DNA of 64,000 nucleotides, from positions 215,623-279,622 of the forward strand of contig NZ_FNJR01000006.1 of the NCBI RefSeq assembly GCF_900104475.1, in the 5' to 3' direction. The stretch is from Actinopolyspora xinjiangensis. Its GTDB lineage: Bacteria; Actinomycetota; Actinomycetes; Mycobacteriales; Pseudonocardiaceae. The position numbers and the translations under genes are program-made. Shown one piece after another: positions 44,896 through 54,009 of the stretch. How positions within the stretch are numbered: the stretch's first letter is position 1; each line of letters begins with the position of its first letter. Below the pieces are notes generated by a model. The model ran no database searches. It saw only the letters and a program-made list of their open reading frames with translations, and was not told the origin of the DNA.

Positions 44896-45318
44896 ATGTT
44901 CACCCCCGACCCGATCCCACGGCCGAACGGTCCGCCCGCTTCGAGTACCCCGCTGGCGGACTACCTGTCCGAGGAGCACCACGGTGTCGACCAGGCTTAC
45001 GCCGTACTGCCGCGCTCCCTCGCCGAGTCGATGCCGTTGCCGTGGCAGCAGCACATGCGCGATCTGCTCGCCGAGTTCCACCAGGCGTTCGGGCACCTGA
45101 GGTGGCCGGTCTACCGCGTCGTGCCCACCAGGTACGAGCGGCTGGTCGATCTGGACGAGGAACAGTTGGCCGAGGTCGGGTGCACCATGGAGGTCGGCGA
45201 CACCGGTGAGTTGGAGTACCGCTCCCGTGACGGTGCGACGATCGAGAACCCGGAGCAGCAGCACGTGCTCGTCCCGTGCCTGGATCCCATCCCGCGCCGG
45301 GGTGGTGGTGCCTCGTAG
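44896..45318 (+). CDS. hypothetical protein at the end of the T4SS-like cluster
   Basis: A 140-residue soluble acidic protein with no recognised domain. Notable segments are a central helix (WQQHMRDLLAEFHQAFGHL) and a Tyr/Val-rich strand region (WPVYRVVPTRYERLVDLDEEQ). GGAGGAAGAG lies close upstream of ATG 44896. It follows the VirB1-like gene by 122 bp on the same strand, so it may belong to the cluster, for example as a substrate or accessory factor; this is inference. Confidence 0.65.
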   Translation: MFTPDPIPRPNGPPASSTPLADYLSEEHHGVDQAYAVLPRSLAESMPLPWQQHMRDLLAEFHQAFGHLRWPVYRVVPTRYERLVDLDEEQLAEVGCTMEVGDTGELEYRSRDGATIENPEQQHVLVPCLDPIPRRGGGAS

Positions 45319-45462
45319 GAGCCGCTCGTCCCGAGGTGGCCGGGCGGGCCCCGGCGCGTTCCGCCCGGACTCTCCCCGGAGTCGTCCGCCGGGCGGGTGG
45401 TCCTCGGTGCGCTCGCCCGCGCGCACGTGACATTCCTCGTTCGGCGTGCCAGGCTCGGAACC

Positions 45463-45666
45463 ATGGACCCGAACAGCTGGTACTTCTGCTTGAAGCATCG
45501 ACGAGTCGAGGCTCCAGGCGAGGCGTGCCGCTCGCTCAACCGTCTCGGGCCATACCCTGATCGCGCGACGGCCGAACACGCCCTGGAGCTCGCCCGGCAG
45601 CGAACCGAGGCGGCGGACGAGGCGGACCGGCGTTGGGAGCGGCGGCCCGGAGCCGAGGAGCGCTGA
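45463..45666 (+). CDS. short SPOR-like conserved protein
   Basis: A 67-residue protein of a small actinobacterial family: WYFCLKHRRVE, CRSLNRLGPYPDRATAEHALELARQR, then a charged tail with WERR. The RLGPYxDxxxAExAL pattern recalls SPOR domains, although it is too short for a full one and has no membrane anchor. ATG 45463 is chosen. It ends six bases before the RNB gene and is probably co-transcribed with it. Confidence 0.7.
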   Translation: MDPNSWYFCLKHRRVEAPGEACRSLNRLGPYPDRATAEHALELARQRTEAADEADRRWERRPGAEER

Positions 45667-45672
45667 GTTCCG

Positions 45673-47184
45673 ATGACGGCGGCGCGGACTTCCCACGGGA
45701 GTGAGTCCGCCGCTGCTGTCCGTGTGGCGGGCGGAGCCCCAGGGGAGAGGGACCGCGAAGGCCCCGCTTCTCGCTCCGCGATGGACTTCGGCGGCATCCG
45801 TCGGGAGTTCGGCCTGCCGGGGGAGTTCCCCACCGATGCCCTGATGGAGGCCGAGCGCGCGGTCGCGGCCCCGCTTTCCTCGGCCGAGCGCACCGACGCC
45901 ACCGATCTGCCCATGGTGACCGTCGATCCCGCCGGGGCGAAGGACCTCGACCAGGCCGTGCTGCTGCGGCGGCGTGGCCGTGGGGGGTTCCGGGTGCACT
46001 ACGCGATCGCCGACACCGCAGCCTTCGTCCCTCCCGGCGGCGCGCTGGACCGTGAGACGTTCCGCCGAGGGCAGACCCTCTACCTGCCGGACGGGAACAT
46101 TCCGCTGCACCCGCCGGTGCTGTCCGAGGGAGCGGCCAGTCTGCTGCCCGAGCAGGTCAGACCGGCCGTGCTCTGGACGGTCGACCTCGATCCGTACGGT
46201 TCCCCCGTCCGGGTGGACGTCCGGCGTGCCGTGGTCCGTTCCGTGGCGGCGCTGGACTACCGTGGGCTGCTGCGCTCCTTCGAGGCGGGCACGCCCCATC
46301 CGGCCGTGGAACCGCTGCCGGAGGTCGGCCTGCTGCGCAGGGAGCAGACGGTGCACCGGGGAGCGATCGAGCTCGGTCTCCCCGAGCAGCGCGTGGAGTT
46401 CTCGGACAGCTCGGGCTGGCGTCTCGGGCTGCGCCCCCGCATGTGGCTCGAGGCATTCAACGCGGAGATATCCCTGCTCACGGGCATGTGCGCCGCCGAG
46501 ATCATGATCGCGGCCGGTGTGGGGGTGCTGCGCACCGTGCCCGAGCCCGACGAGGAGGCCGTGCGGGGGTTGCGCCGTTCGGCCGAACGGCTCGGCGTCT
46601 ACTGGCCTCCGGAGCAGTCCCCGGCCGATTTCCTCACCGGGCTGGAACCGCTGCGCCCGGAATCCCTCGCCATGCACGTGGCGGGGACCCGGCTGCTGCG
46701 CGGTGCGGGCTACACCGCGTTCCAGTGGGGCAAGCCCTCAGCGGTGGGGCACGCGGGTATCGGTGCCGCCTACGCCCACGTCACGGCTCCGTTGCGGCGG
46801 CTGGTGGACCGGCTGTGCACGGAGGTCTGCCTGGCGGTGGTCGCCGGGCGGACCGTCCCGGAGTGGGTCAGGGAGGGGATCGTGGACATCCCCTCGGCGA
46901 TGGGCAACTCCGACCGGCTGGCCTCGCGGGTGGAACGCGCGTGCATCGCCCAGGTGCAGGCATGGGAGCTCGCCGACCGCGTCGGCGAGGTCTTCACGGC
47001 CACCGTGCTGCGCACCGACGGGGAGGCGGGCACGGGCGAGGTGTTCGTGCGCGAGCCACCGGTGATAGCGCGCTGCCGGGGGGCGGAACTCGTGGCGGGG
47101 CAGCGGATCCCGGTGCGGCTCGTCGAGGCGGACGTGACCCGCCGCGAGGTGCTGTTCGAGTCCGCCGACCGCCCCTCCGACTGA
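45673..47184 (+). CDS. RNB-domain ribonuclease (RNase II/R family)
   Basis: A 503-residue RNase II-family exoribonuclease reduced to the RNB core and a short C-terminal beta domain. The active site reads VDPAGAKDLDQAV, with the last of the usual four acidic residues (DxDD) replaced by Gln; this DLDQ variant is common in actinobacterial members, as I recall. Other RNB motifs are HYAIADTAAFV and YAHVTAPLRRLVDR. No cold-shock or S1 domains are evident. The start may instead be ATG 45781 (MDFGGIRREFG), where conservation begins. Confidence 0.88.
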   Translation: MTAARTSHGSESAAAVRVAGGAPGERDREGPASRSAMDFGGIRREFGLPGEFPTDALMEAERAVAAPLSSAERTDATDLPMVTVDPAGAKDLDQAVLLRRRGRGGFRVHYAIADTAAFVPPGGALDRETFRRGQTLYLPDGNIPLHPPVLSEGAASLLPEQVRPAVLWTVDLDPYGSPVRVDVRRAVVRSVAALDYRGLLRSFEAGTPHPAVEPLPEVGLLRREQTVHRGAIELGLPEQRVEFSDSSGWRLGLRPRMWLEAFNAEISLLTGMCAAEIMIAAGVGVLRTVPEPDEEAVRGLRRSAERLGVYWPPEQSPADFLTGLEPLRPESLAMHVAGTRLLRGAGYTAFQWGKPSAVGHAGIGAAYAHVTAPLRRLVDRLCTEVCLAVVAGRTVPEWVREGIVDIPSAMGNSDRLASRVERACIAQVQAWELADRVGEVFTATVLRTDGEAGTGEVFVREPPVIARCRGAELVAGQRIPVRLVEADVTRREVLFESADRPSD

Positions 47185-47207
47185 TCCGGTGCGTCACCCG
47201 CCGGATC
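47183..47207 (+). terminator. possible terminator after the RNB gene
   Basis: GATCCGG (47183-47189) pairs with CCGGATC (47201-47207), overlapping the stop codon. Seven-base stem, no T run; candidate only. Confidence 0.35.
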
Positions 47208-47802
47208 GGACGGTCCCGGGCGAGCCCGTGTGATACCGGACGGGGCCGTCCTCGCCCGGTCCTCCGGTGTCGGCACGCCCGACATGGCCCGCGCCGTGGT
47301 ATTCCGGTGGGTCGAGGAGGATACGTGGTTCCGGCATCGGTCCCTGTCCCGGTTTTCCCTGTCCCAGTACTCGGAACAACCTCCTGGATCGATCTCGTCC
47401 GGTTCGTGGGGGCGGTGAGTGTGCCGCGCGGATCGGGAACGGAAGCGATCAGGGCGAACATCTTCATCATCGGCTTCTCCGGCGGCCTCGGCGGTCCGCT
47501 CGTGCGGAAGCCGCGTTCTCGCGGGGACGCGGTTCTCGGATGTCCACTGGGAGTGGGAACGGCGGAGTCGGAGTCCCGCTTCCGTTCGCACGAGTGGCGG
47601 ATTTCGGCGGGACCGGCCTGCGGAGCCTCACTCCGCCGGCGCTGTGGCGGCTCGGGAGTCCGAGTCGGCGGCGGGAGCGTACGGGGATCGCTCGTGCGCT
47701 GGTTTCGACCGGGTCGGCTCCCGGTCGCGAACACGCCGGGCCAGGTCCCCGGTATTTGGTTACCGGCGGGTAATAAGGTGTGCTGACACGTGATCGGAGT
47801 CG
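47208..47802. other. non-coding gap before the F420 oxidoreductase gene
   Basis: Nearly 600 bases without a gene I can support. Overlapping open frames on both strands have Arg/Ser/Pro-rich shadow composition. The last 40 bases are locally AT-richer (GGTATTTGGTTACCGGCGG, then GTAATAAGG) and probably hold the promoter of the downstream gene. Confidence 0.45.
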
Positions 47803-48480
47803 ATGGGAGTCATGGTGGTTGACGTTCGGGAACTGACCGTCGGTGTGCTGGGCGGTACCGGTGCGCAGGGCAAGGGACTGGCGATCCGGTGGGCCCAGGC
47901 GGGGTTGAGGGTGTTGATCGGATCCAGGTCGGCCGACCGGGCCGCCGACGTGGCCGAGGAGATCGCCACGACCAGTGGCGGTTCGGTGCTGGGAAGGAGC
48001 AACGTCGACTGCGCGGCCGAGGCCGACGTGGTGCTGGCCGCGCTTCCCTGGGAGGCGCACGCCGACACGCTGCGCGAGCTGCGTTCGGAGCTCTCGGGTA
48101 AGATCGTGGTCGACTGCGTCAACCCGCTCGGCTTCGACGCCAAGGGGCCCTACGCGCTCCCGGTCGAGGAGGGCAGCGCCGCCCAGCAGGCCGAGGCGCT
48201 GCTGCCGGACTCCAGGGTCACCGCTGCGTTCCACCACGTCTCGGCCGTGACGCTGGCCGACACCGACGTCTCGCACGTGGACCTGGACGTGCTGGTGCTC
48301 GGTGACGACAGGGAGGCCACCGATCTGGTCAGGTCGTTGGCCGACGTCATCCCGGGGGTGCGCGGCATCTACGGCGGCAGGCTGCGCAACGCGCACCAGG
48401 TGGAGGCTCTGACGGCCAACGTCATCGCCATCAACCGGCGCTACAAGGCGCACGCGGGGATTCGCGTCACCGACGTGTGA
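47803..48480 (+). CDS. fno: F420H2:NADP+ oxidoreductase (NPDPH-dependent F420 reductase)
   Basis: A 225-residue Rossmann-fold protein: VGVLGGTGAQGKGLAIRWAQAG, GSRSADRA (NADP-phosphate-binding Ser-Arg), VLAALPWEAH, VVDCVNPLGF, AFHHVSA and AHQVEALTANVIAINRRYK. These are the signatures of Fno/NpdG, which passes hydride between coenzyme F420 and NADP. ATG 47803 or ATG 47812 could be the start; both have GGAG sites close by. The presence of F420 metabolism fits an actinomycete. Confidence 0.93.
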   Translation: MGVMVVDVRELTVGVLGGTGAQGKGLAIRWAQAGLRVLIGSRSADRAADVAEEIATTSGGSVLGRSNVDCAAEADVVLAALPWEAHADTLRELRSELSGKIVVDCVNPLGFDAKGPYALPVEEGSAAQQAEALLPDSRVTAAFHHVSAVTLADTDVSHVDLDVLVLGDDREATDLVRSLADVIPGVRGIYGGRLRNAHQVEALTANVIAINRRYKAHAGIRVTDV

Positions 48481-48645
48481 TCCCGATCGGGGGCGGTCAC
48501 TCCGGCTGGCACCGCCCCCGGTTTCGGCCGACAATGCCCCCGTGCCGGGACTGTCCGGTCGTCGGACCCGGCCCGAGGAGGGCCGGGACGGTGCCGAGCC
48601 CCCGGACGGGTTTCCCCGGTTCGACCGGCCGAGAGCGGGGAGAGC

Positions 48646-49629
48646 ATGAGCGCCGCCGAGTTCCCGGCCGAGACCTCGGCCTCGGGCGAGTGGGTGCGGC
48701 AGCACAACCGGTTCACCGAGCGGGTGACCGCCGACGGTTCCTCCGGGTGGACCGCCCTGCCCGGGCGGTACCACCTGGTGGTCAGCCTGGCGTGCCCCTG
48801 GGCGCACCGCTCGCTGATCGTGCGTCGGCTGCTGGGGCTGGAGCAGGCGATCACGCTCGGCGTCGTCGATCCGCTCCGGGACGAACGCGGCTGGCGGTTC
48901 ACGCTCGACCCCGGTGGTCGGGATCCGGTCACCGGCATCCGGCTGCTGTCCGAGGCCTACCTGGCGACCGACCCGGAGTTCAGCGGTCGCTGCACCGTCC
49001 CCGCCCTGCTCGATGTCGAGTCCGGCACGGTGGTCAGCAACGACTACCACCGGCTCACCCTCGACTTCGAGACCGAGTGGCGGGCCCTGCACCGCGCGGG
49101 AGCCCCGGAACTGTACCCCGTGGAGCTGCGCGAGGAGATCGACGAGATCGACGAGGTCGTCTACCGCGACGTCAACAACGGGGTCTACCGCTGCGGCTTC
49201 GCCACCTCGCAGCGGGCCTACGAGCGGGCCTTCGACGCGCTGTTCCGGCGGCTCGGCCTGCTGTCCGAGCGGCTCGAACACCAGCGCTACCTCGTCGGCG
49301 GGACGATCACCGAGGCCGACGTCAGGCTGTTCACCACGCTGGTGCGGTTCGACGCCGCCTACCACGGGCACTTCAAGTGCAACCGGCACAAACTCGCCGA
49401 ACTACCGGTGCTGTGGGCCTACGCCCGTGACCTGTTCCAGACACCCGGTTTCGGCGAGACGGTGAACTTCGAGCACATCAAAAACCACTACTACCGCACC
49501 CATCCGGCCATCAACCCCAACGGCATCGTGCCCGCCGGGCCCGCCCTGGAGGAGTGGCACGCCCCGCACGGCCGGGAGGCGCTGGGCGGGAGCCCGTTCG
49601 GCACGGGCACCCCGCCCGGCGCGGCGTAG
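48646..49629 (+). CDS. Xi-class glutathione transferase (glutathionyl-hydroquinone reductase-like)
   Basis: A 327-residue ECM4/YqjG-type protein. The catalytic Cys lies in VVSLACPWAHRSLIVR; the C-terminal all-helical domain carries NNGVYRCGFATSQRAYE, YLVGGTITEADVRLF and FKCNRHKL, and the extreme C-terminus HIKNHYYRTHPAINPNGIVP. These enzymes reduce thiol-conjugated hydroquinones. Actinomycetes generally lack glutathione, so mycothiol or another thiol may be used here; that is inference. GGGGAGAG precedes ATG 48646. Confidence 0.92.
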   Translation: MSAAEFPAETSASGEWVRQHNRFTERVTADGSSGWTALPGRYHLVVSLACPWAHRSLIVRRLLGLEQAITLGVVDPLRDERGWRFTLDPGGRDPVTGIRLLSEAYLATDPEFSGRCTVPALLDVESGTVVSNDYHRLTLDFETEWRALHRAGAPELYPVELREEIDEIDEVVYRDVNNGVYRCGFATSQRAYERAFDALFRRLGLLSERLEHQRYLVGGTITEADVRLFTTLVRFDAAYHGHFKCNRHKLAELPVLWAYARDLFQTPGFGETVNFEHIKNHYYRTHPAINPNGIVPAGPALEEWHAPHGREALGGSPFGTGTPPGAA

Positions 49630-49775
49630 GTGGCCACCCTCGGCCCTCGGTGTGGCCCCCAGAGCGGTCGGCCCGCAGCGCGGCCCGACCGGGCGGGAGC
49701 TTTCACCACTCGGCTACCCTGGCGGCGATCTCTCGGGGGAATCGCCGCCCGGGACCGGCAGAGCGCTCATCGGAA

Positions 49776-50675
49776 TCAGTCGAAGCTGTGCTCCTTGGCG
49801 GGGAACGCGCCGCTGCGCACGTCGTCGGCGAACTCGCCCGCCGCCCGGGCCAGTTCGTTCCCGATCTCGGCGTAACGCTTGACGAAGCGCGGGGTCTGCC
49901 CGGTGTTGAGCCCGGCCATGTCGGTCCACACCAGCACCTGTGCGTCGCACTCCGGCCCGGCGCCGATGCCCACCGTGGGGATCTCCAGCTCGCCGGTGAC
50001 CCGCTTCGCGGCACCCGAGGAGACCATCTCCAGCACCACCGCGAAGGCACCCGCCTCCTGCACCGCCCGTGCGTCGGCGAGCAGGGTCTCGGCCTGGTCC
50101 CCACGGCCCTGCACCCGGTACCCGCCGAGGCCGTGCTCGCTCTGCGGCGTGAACCCGAGGTGGCCCATCACCGGTATCCCGGCGGCCACCAGCGCCTCCA
50201 CGTGCGCCGCGTAGCGGCGCCCGCCTTCGAGCTTGACCGCGTGCGCCCCGGCCTTCATGAACATCACGGCCGTGTGCAGCGCCTGTTCGGGCGAGGCCTG
50301 GTAGGAGCCGAAGGGGAGGTCGGCCACCACCAGCGAGTGCTCGGCGGCGCCCGCCACGGCACGGACCAGCGGCAGCATCTCGTCCACCGTGACCGGCAAC
50401 GAGGACTCGTAGCCGTAGACGTTGTTGGCGGCCGAGTCGCCGACCAGCAGCACCGGGATGCCGGCCTGGTCGAAGATCCGCGCGGTGTAGGTGTCGTAGG
50501 AGGTCAGCATGGCCCACGGTTCGCCCCTGCGCTTGTACTCGCGCAGGTGGTGGATCCGGGTCCTGCGGCGTGGTGCCGTCGTGCCGTAGGGGGCCGAGGT
50601 CTCGGCACCGTCCGCGCTGCCGGTGGCGATGTTCACCCCGTCGGCGTCGGTGCCGCGCGTGTTCCGTTCGGTCAT
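49776..50675 (-). CDS. panB: 3-methyl-2-oxobutanoate hydroxymethyltransferase
   Basis: A 299-residue enzyme of pantothenate synthesis: [78 protein letters not shown]. It transfers a hydroxymethyl group from methylene-THF to ketoisovalerate. ATG 50675 is chosen because GAGGAAGAGG lies just upstream; the first 35 residues are a variable extension. Conserved neighbour of caeA and glnA2 in actinobacteria (Rv2225). Confidence 0.95.
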   Translation of the reverse strand: MTERNTRGTDADGVNIATGSADGAETSAPYGTTAPRRRTRIHHLREYKRRGEPWAMLTSYDTYTARIFDQAGIPVLLVGDSAANNVYGYESSLPVTVDEMLPLVRAVAGAAEHSLVVADLPFGSYQASPEQALHTAVMFMKAGAHAVKLEGGRRYAAHVEALVAAGIPVMGHLGFTPQSEHGLGGYRVQGRGDQAETLLADARAVQEAGAFAVVLEMVSSGAAKRVTGELEIPTVGIGAGPECDAQVLVWTDMAGLNTGQTPRFVKRYAEIGNELARAAGEFADDVRSGAFPAKEHSFD

Positions 50676-50879
50676 CTCATCCTCTTCCTCGCGGCCCGCC
50701 AAGCGGGTCCACGGGTCAACAACGGATGCTTGCCCCACAACAGTGGCACGGCCGCCGTGCGGGCTCGACAACTTCTGGCGCACGTCACATCCGGCGCCGT
50801 TTATTCCGGGTGGGGCCGAGTTCCTCGGAGGGTGAAACTCGTTGACTTCCACCGCGCTCGAAGTGTGACTTTCGGTCAC

Positions 50880-51713
50880 ATGGCAACGCTCGAATCACAG
50901 GACAAGACCACCGATGAGTGGAACACCGGCGCGGTCTCGGTGGACGACTACCTCGCCCGGCTCGGCCTGTCGGCGCCGCCCGAGCCCTCAGTGGCGGCGC
51001 TGCGGACCCTGCACGAGGCGCACGTGCGCACCATCCCGTTCGAGAACATCGACGTGGTGCTCGGCCGGCACCCCGGTATCGGCTTGGACGTGATCCAGCG
51101 CAAACTGCTGGAGAACAACCGGGGCGGCTACTGCTACGAGCACGCCCTGCTGTTCGCGGCCGTGCTCGAACGCCTGGGGTTCACCGTCTCCCGGCACATG
51201 GCCCGGGTGCAGCCACTGCGTCCCGGTCCCTACACCCACATGATGCTGCTCGTCTGGTTCGACGAGGGGGCCTACCTGGCCGACGTCGGTTTCGGTGCGG
51301 GGGTGTCGCACCCGTTGCCGCTGCGCGACGGGGCGGTCGTGGAGCAGGCGGGTGTCCCGCACCGGATGCACCACGACGGTACGTTCTGGCATCTGCAGAA
51401 GCGGAACGGCGAAGAGTGGGAGTCGCTGCACGCATTCCAGCCGATTCCCAGCCGTTTCGTGGACTACGAGGTGGCCCACCACCACACCTCGACTCACCCG
51501 AACTCGCCGTTCGTGGGCAAGCCCGTTGTGATGCGGCCGGAACGGGAGGCGACCCGCAAGTTGTTGGGCGACGAGCTGGTGGTGGAGCACGCTTCCGGGG
51601 AGGTGGAGCGCACCCCCGTTCCCGGGCACGAACTGGGGAGGCGACTGCGCGAGCTCGACGTCGAGCTCACAGAGGAGGAGCTGACCGCCCTGCGTGCCGA
51701 GCTGGGGAAATGA
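50880..51713 (+). CDS. nat: arylamine N-acetyltransferase
   Basis: A 277-residue NAT with the cysteine-protease-like triad Cys85 ([14 protein letters not shown]), His120 ([10 protein letters not shown]) and Asp135 ([10 protein letters not shown]). The IPFENIDVV motif lies before the Cys and the [18 protein letters not shown] motif after it. It acetylates arylamines or hydrazines from acetyl-CoA, or acts in secondary metabolism. ATG 50880 is chosen. It diverges from panB, with about 200 bp between starts. Confidence 0.93.
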   Translation: MATLESQDKTTDEWNTGAVSVDDYLARLGLSAPPEPSVAALRTLHEAHVRTIPFENIDVVLGRHPGIGLDVIQRKLLENNRGGYCYEHALLFAAVLERLGFTVSRHMARVQPLRPGPYTHMMLLVWFDEGAYLADVGFGAGVSHPLPLRDGAVVEQAGVPHRMHHDGTFWHLQKRNGEEWESLHAFQPIPSRFVDYEVAHHHTSTHPNSPFVGKPVVMRPEREATRKLLGDELVVEHASGEVERTPVPGHELGRRLRELDVELTEEELTALRAELGK

Positions 51714-51826
51714 GCGATACCGCTGGGGAACTCCGTTCGTGAACGGTGAGTCGGTTGATACTCGCCGCGGTTCGGGGGATTCCCGGTGCCGTGAGCGCCG
51801 GGGCGATCACTCCCGCGGCCCGGCCC

Positions 51827-51928
51827 GCGGGTTCTCCCGCGTCGTGCTCTCGCGAGGAAGGACCGACGTGGTGTAGTTCCTGCTCGGTGTCGGTTCCGCC
51901 GGAGCGAGCGCCGGCGGGAGGTTCCGCC
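51827..51928 (+). repeat. dispersed MITE-like repeat, copy B
   Basis: Reads GCGGGTTCTCCCGCGTCGT, GCTCTCGCGAGGAAGG, GACGTGGTGTAGTTCC and ends GGGAGGTTCCGCC. Closest to copy C, which shares the GTGTAGT block. Its ends are an imperfect inverted repeat (GCGGGTTCTCCCG with GCGGAACCTCCCG, 10 of 13). It lies 46 bp from the 3' end of the PH-like gene. Confidence 0.65.
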
Positions 51929-51974
51929 ACCCGAGGAGTCCGGAGTCGAGGGCGGACAGCGCTCCGTTCCGGGC

Positions 51975-52601
51975 TCACCTCGCGCCGGAGGGGCGGTTCT
52001 CCTCGTGGATGCCCCGGTGCAGCCGGGGCTGGAAGCGCTGGATTCCCTCGTCGACGATCGTGGCGGCCGTCTTGTTGGGACCGAGCGCGAGCCGGTAGTG
52101 CGGCCGGTTCTCGCCGTTCCGGAGCAGGTGTTCCAGCTCCGGGTGGCGGCGCCGGAAGTCGTGCCCGGAGGGGAAGAGGTCAACGCGCACCTGCGCCGAG
52201 GAGTGGCCGAACTTCGGAGGGGTCCACTTCCGGTGGACCGCGATCTCGGCCAGCTCTTCCCACCGGATGGTGAACGGTCGGCCGCGCGGGTCGTGCCAGC
52301 GGATGCCGGTGTGCTCGATCACCAGCTGCTGCGGGCGGGAGATCACGGGCCACAGCAGCGCGATGAGCACGGCGATGCCGACCAGCGCGGCGCCGAACAC
52401 CCCGGCGAACACGCGTGCCGCGGTCGGACCGTCCACGTTGTCCGTGATGCTGCCGAGCAGCACGAGCGCTCCGAACGGCCCGAGGACCAGCCCGCCCGCG
52501 AGCGCGTTCCGGCGCAGTCGCTTGCCGAGGTCGAACACGGCCGGGGTGATTCCGGCGGTCTCGGCTCCGGGGGAGTCCGGTTGTTCTCGCTGGGATGCCA
52601 C
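51975..52601 (-). CDS. PH-like membrane protein of unknown function
   Basis: A 208-residue protein: two membrane helices (about residues 34-54 and 65-88), then a bacterial PH-like beta domain (VIEHTGIRWHDPRGRPFTIRWEELAEIAVHR). This IxWxEI pattern is typical of PH-domain membrane proteins of actinobacteria. The C-terminal part is rich in Arg/His. ATG 52601 is used. It is the last gene on the minus strand of the Scr1/DUF397 cassette; whether it is functionally linked is unknown. Confidence 0.7.
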   Translation of the reverse strand: MASQREQPDSPGAETAGITPAVFDLGKRLRRNALAGGLVLGPFGALVLLGSITDNVDGPTAARVFAGVFGAALVGIAVLIALLWPVISRPQQLVIEHTGIRWHDPRGRPFTIRWEELAEIAVHRKWTPPKFGHSSAQVRVDLFPSGHDFRRRHPELEHLLRNGENRPHYRLALGPNKTAATIVDEGIQRFQPRLHRGIHEENRPSGAR

Positions 52602-52697
52602 GGTGGGGCACCGTAGCGCACCGGTGAGTGTTCGAGCGGGCGTTTTCGGGGAGTGACCGGCCGAGCAGGACCCGGCCGGGGTGCCCCGTACCCGTGA

Positions 52698-52886
52698 TCA
52701 GCCGCGCAGTGCCCGCAGGAAGGCGCTCCACCGGTCGGCTCCGAAGGCGAGTGTTCCCGCCGCGCGGTTCTTGGTGTCGCGCACCTCGGTGCCCTGGTTG
52801 GTGAAGCGGACCTCGACACAGCTGTTGTTGCGGGGGCCGCTGTAGCTGCTGACGAACCAGTCGGAGACAGCCGGCTCGGGGGACAT
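52698..52886 (-). CDS. DUF397 protein, copy 1
   Basis: A 62-residue DUF397 protein: WFVSSYSG, NNSCVEVRFT, TEVRDTKNRAAGTLAF and a C-terminal Trp-Phe-Leu helix. ATG 52886 has GAGGAG nine bases upstream. DUF397 proteins are always paired with Scr1/DUF5753 HTH proteins in actinomycetes (WhiJ/BldB-like modules controlling development or antibiotics). This copy is a tandem paralogue of the next one, 60 bp away. Confidence 0.9.
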   Translation of the reverse strand: MSPEPAVSDWFVSSYSGPRNNSCVEVRFTNQGTEVRDTKNRAAGTLAFGADRWSAFLRALRG

Positions 52887-52946
52887 GCTCGAACTCCTCA
52901 AAGCGTCCTGGTGGGTCGTGCCGAAGCATGCCCCGGCCGCTCGGGA

Positions 52947-53144
52947 TCACGCCATGTTGTCGGGCAGAGTTCGCACGAAGGAGTTCCACTGCTCGCGGTC
53001 GAAGGCGAGTGTTCCCGCTGTGCGGTTCTTGGTGTCGCGTACCTCGGTGCCGTGGTTGGTGAAGCGGACCTCGACGCAGTTGTTGTTGTTACCACCGCTG
53101 TAGCTGCTGACGAACCAGCCTGATTCGTGCTGCTCAGAGTTCAT
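52947..53144 (-). CDS. DUF397 protein, copy 2
   Basis: A 65-residue DUF397 protein with WFVSSYSGGNNNNCVEVRF and TEVRDTKNRTAGTLAF, near-identical in the core to copy 1. Its ATG overlaps the end of the HTH gene by 11 bases, so it is translationally coupled to it. It is the cognate small partner of the HTH protein; copy 1 looks like a later tandem duplicate. Confidence 0.92.
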   Translation of the reverse strand: MNSEQHESGWFVSSYSGGNNNNCVEVRFTNHGTEVRDTKNRTAGTLAFDREQWNSFVRTLPDNMA

Positions 53145-54009
53145 CGTCCAGTTCCTCCAGGCGTTTTGTGATGTACGTTCGCGATTCTTCAGGTCCCAGT
53201 GCTACCGCTTTGAGGCGGTCGAATGCCCGTGAGCACTCAGCGATGTCCTCTTCGTCCACGAGATACACCCCGGCACCTATGAAGGTCGGCTGCTGGACTA
53301 TATCCGGTGCGATTCCGCCAAAGCGCAGTATTTGCAAGGGGCCACCAAGCAGTGGATGATCCACGATGTCCAACGGTGCCACCTGAATCACGACGTGCTC
53401 GTGCCGCTCGATCAGGTCGAGCAGGTGAACGAGTTGCTCTCGGAGTACCTCGTTGTGCCCGATGGGTCGTCGTAGAGCGGCCTCGCCGATCACGAACCAC
53501 ATGTAGGGTGCGTCGGCTCGCTTGAGAAGTTCCTGACGGTCCAGCCTGAACTGGACTCGCGCCTCCACGTCCCCGGGCTCACCACCGGCACTCGCTGAAC
53601 GAGCCGTTCGGATCAGGGCGCGGGCGTAGTTCTCGGTCTGCAACAGCCCGGGGATCAGTTCGCTGTCCGAGTAGTAGAGCTCGGTGGCGTCCTGTTCGTG
53701 ATCGCTCAGTCTGCGGAACGCACCGGGAAGCGTGTCGGAGTACATCCTGCGTGGCTGACGTTGGCGCGCGAGCTGCGCCAGTTTGCCGATCTGCGTTCGT
53801 GATTCCTCCGGTGCGTCGTAGAAGTCCAGCAGCGCTTCTATCTCCAGCACCTTGAAGGCTCGTTCACCGCGCTCCACACGGCTTATCTGACTGACGTCGC
53901 ACTCGATCGCCGCCGCGGCGTCCCGCTGTTGCTTGCCCGCGGCTTCGCGGAGTCTGCGTAGTTCTGCCCCAAGCTGCCTGCGTTCGATCGTCGCCCGAGG
54001 TTTGCCCAT
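53134..54009 (-). CDS. Scr1/DUF5753 family XRE-type transcriptional regulator
   Basis: A 291-residue protein: N-terminal XRE helix-turn-helix (LGAELRRLREAAGKQQRDAAAAI then VSQISRVERGERA) and a C-terminal DUF5753 (Scr1) domain (YYSDSELIPGLLQTENYARALI, FVIGEAALRRPIG, VIQVAPL). The family is annotated as antitoxin-like regulators that act with DUF397 partners. It diverges from the small gene at 54135, and the 125-bp intergenic region between them (palindromic TAGATTTGGCATG area) is its likely operator. Confidence 0.92.
   Translation of the reverse strand: MGKPRATIERRQLGAELRRLREAAGKQQRDAAAAIECDVSQISRVERGERAFKVLEIEALLDFYDAPEESRTQIGKLAQLARQRQPRRMYSDTLPGAFRRLSDHEQDATELYYSDSELIPGLLQTENYARALIRTARSASAGGEPGDVEARVQFRLDRQELLKRADAPYMWFVIGEAALRRPIGHNEVLREQLVHLLDLIERHEHVVIQVAPLDIVDHPLLGGPLQILRFGGIAPDIVQQPTFIGAGVYLVDEEDIAECSRAFDRLKAVALGPEESRTYITKRLEELDDEL

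Noticed and set aside
36803..45318. Interpretation of the T4SS-like cluster as an intact integrative conjugative element
   Set aside because: No integrase, relaxase, coupling ATPase, excisionase or flanking direct repeat was seen around it within the window.
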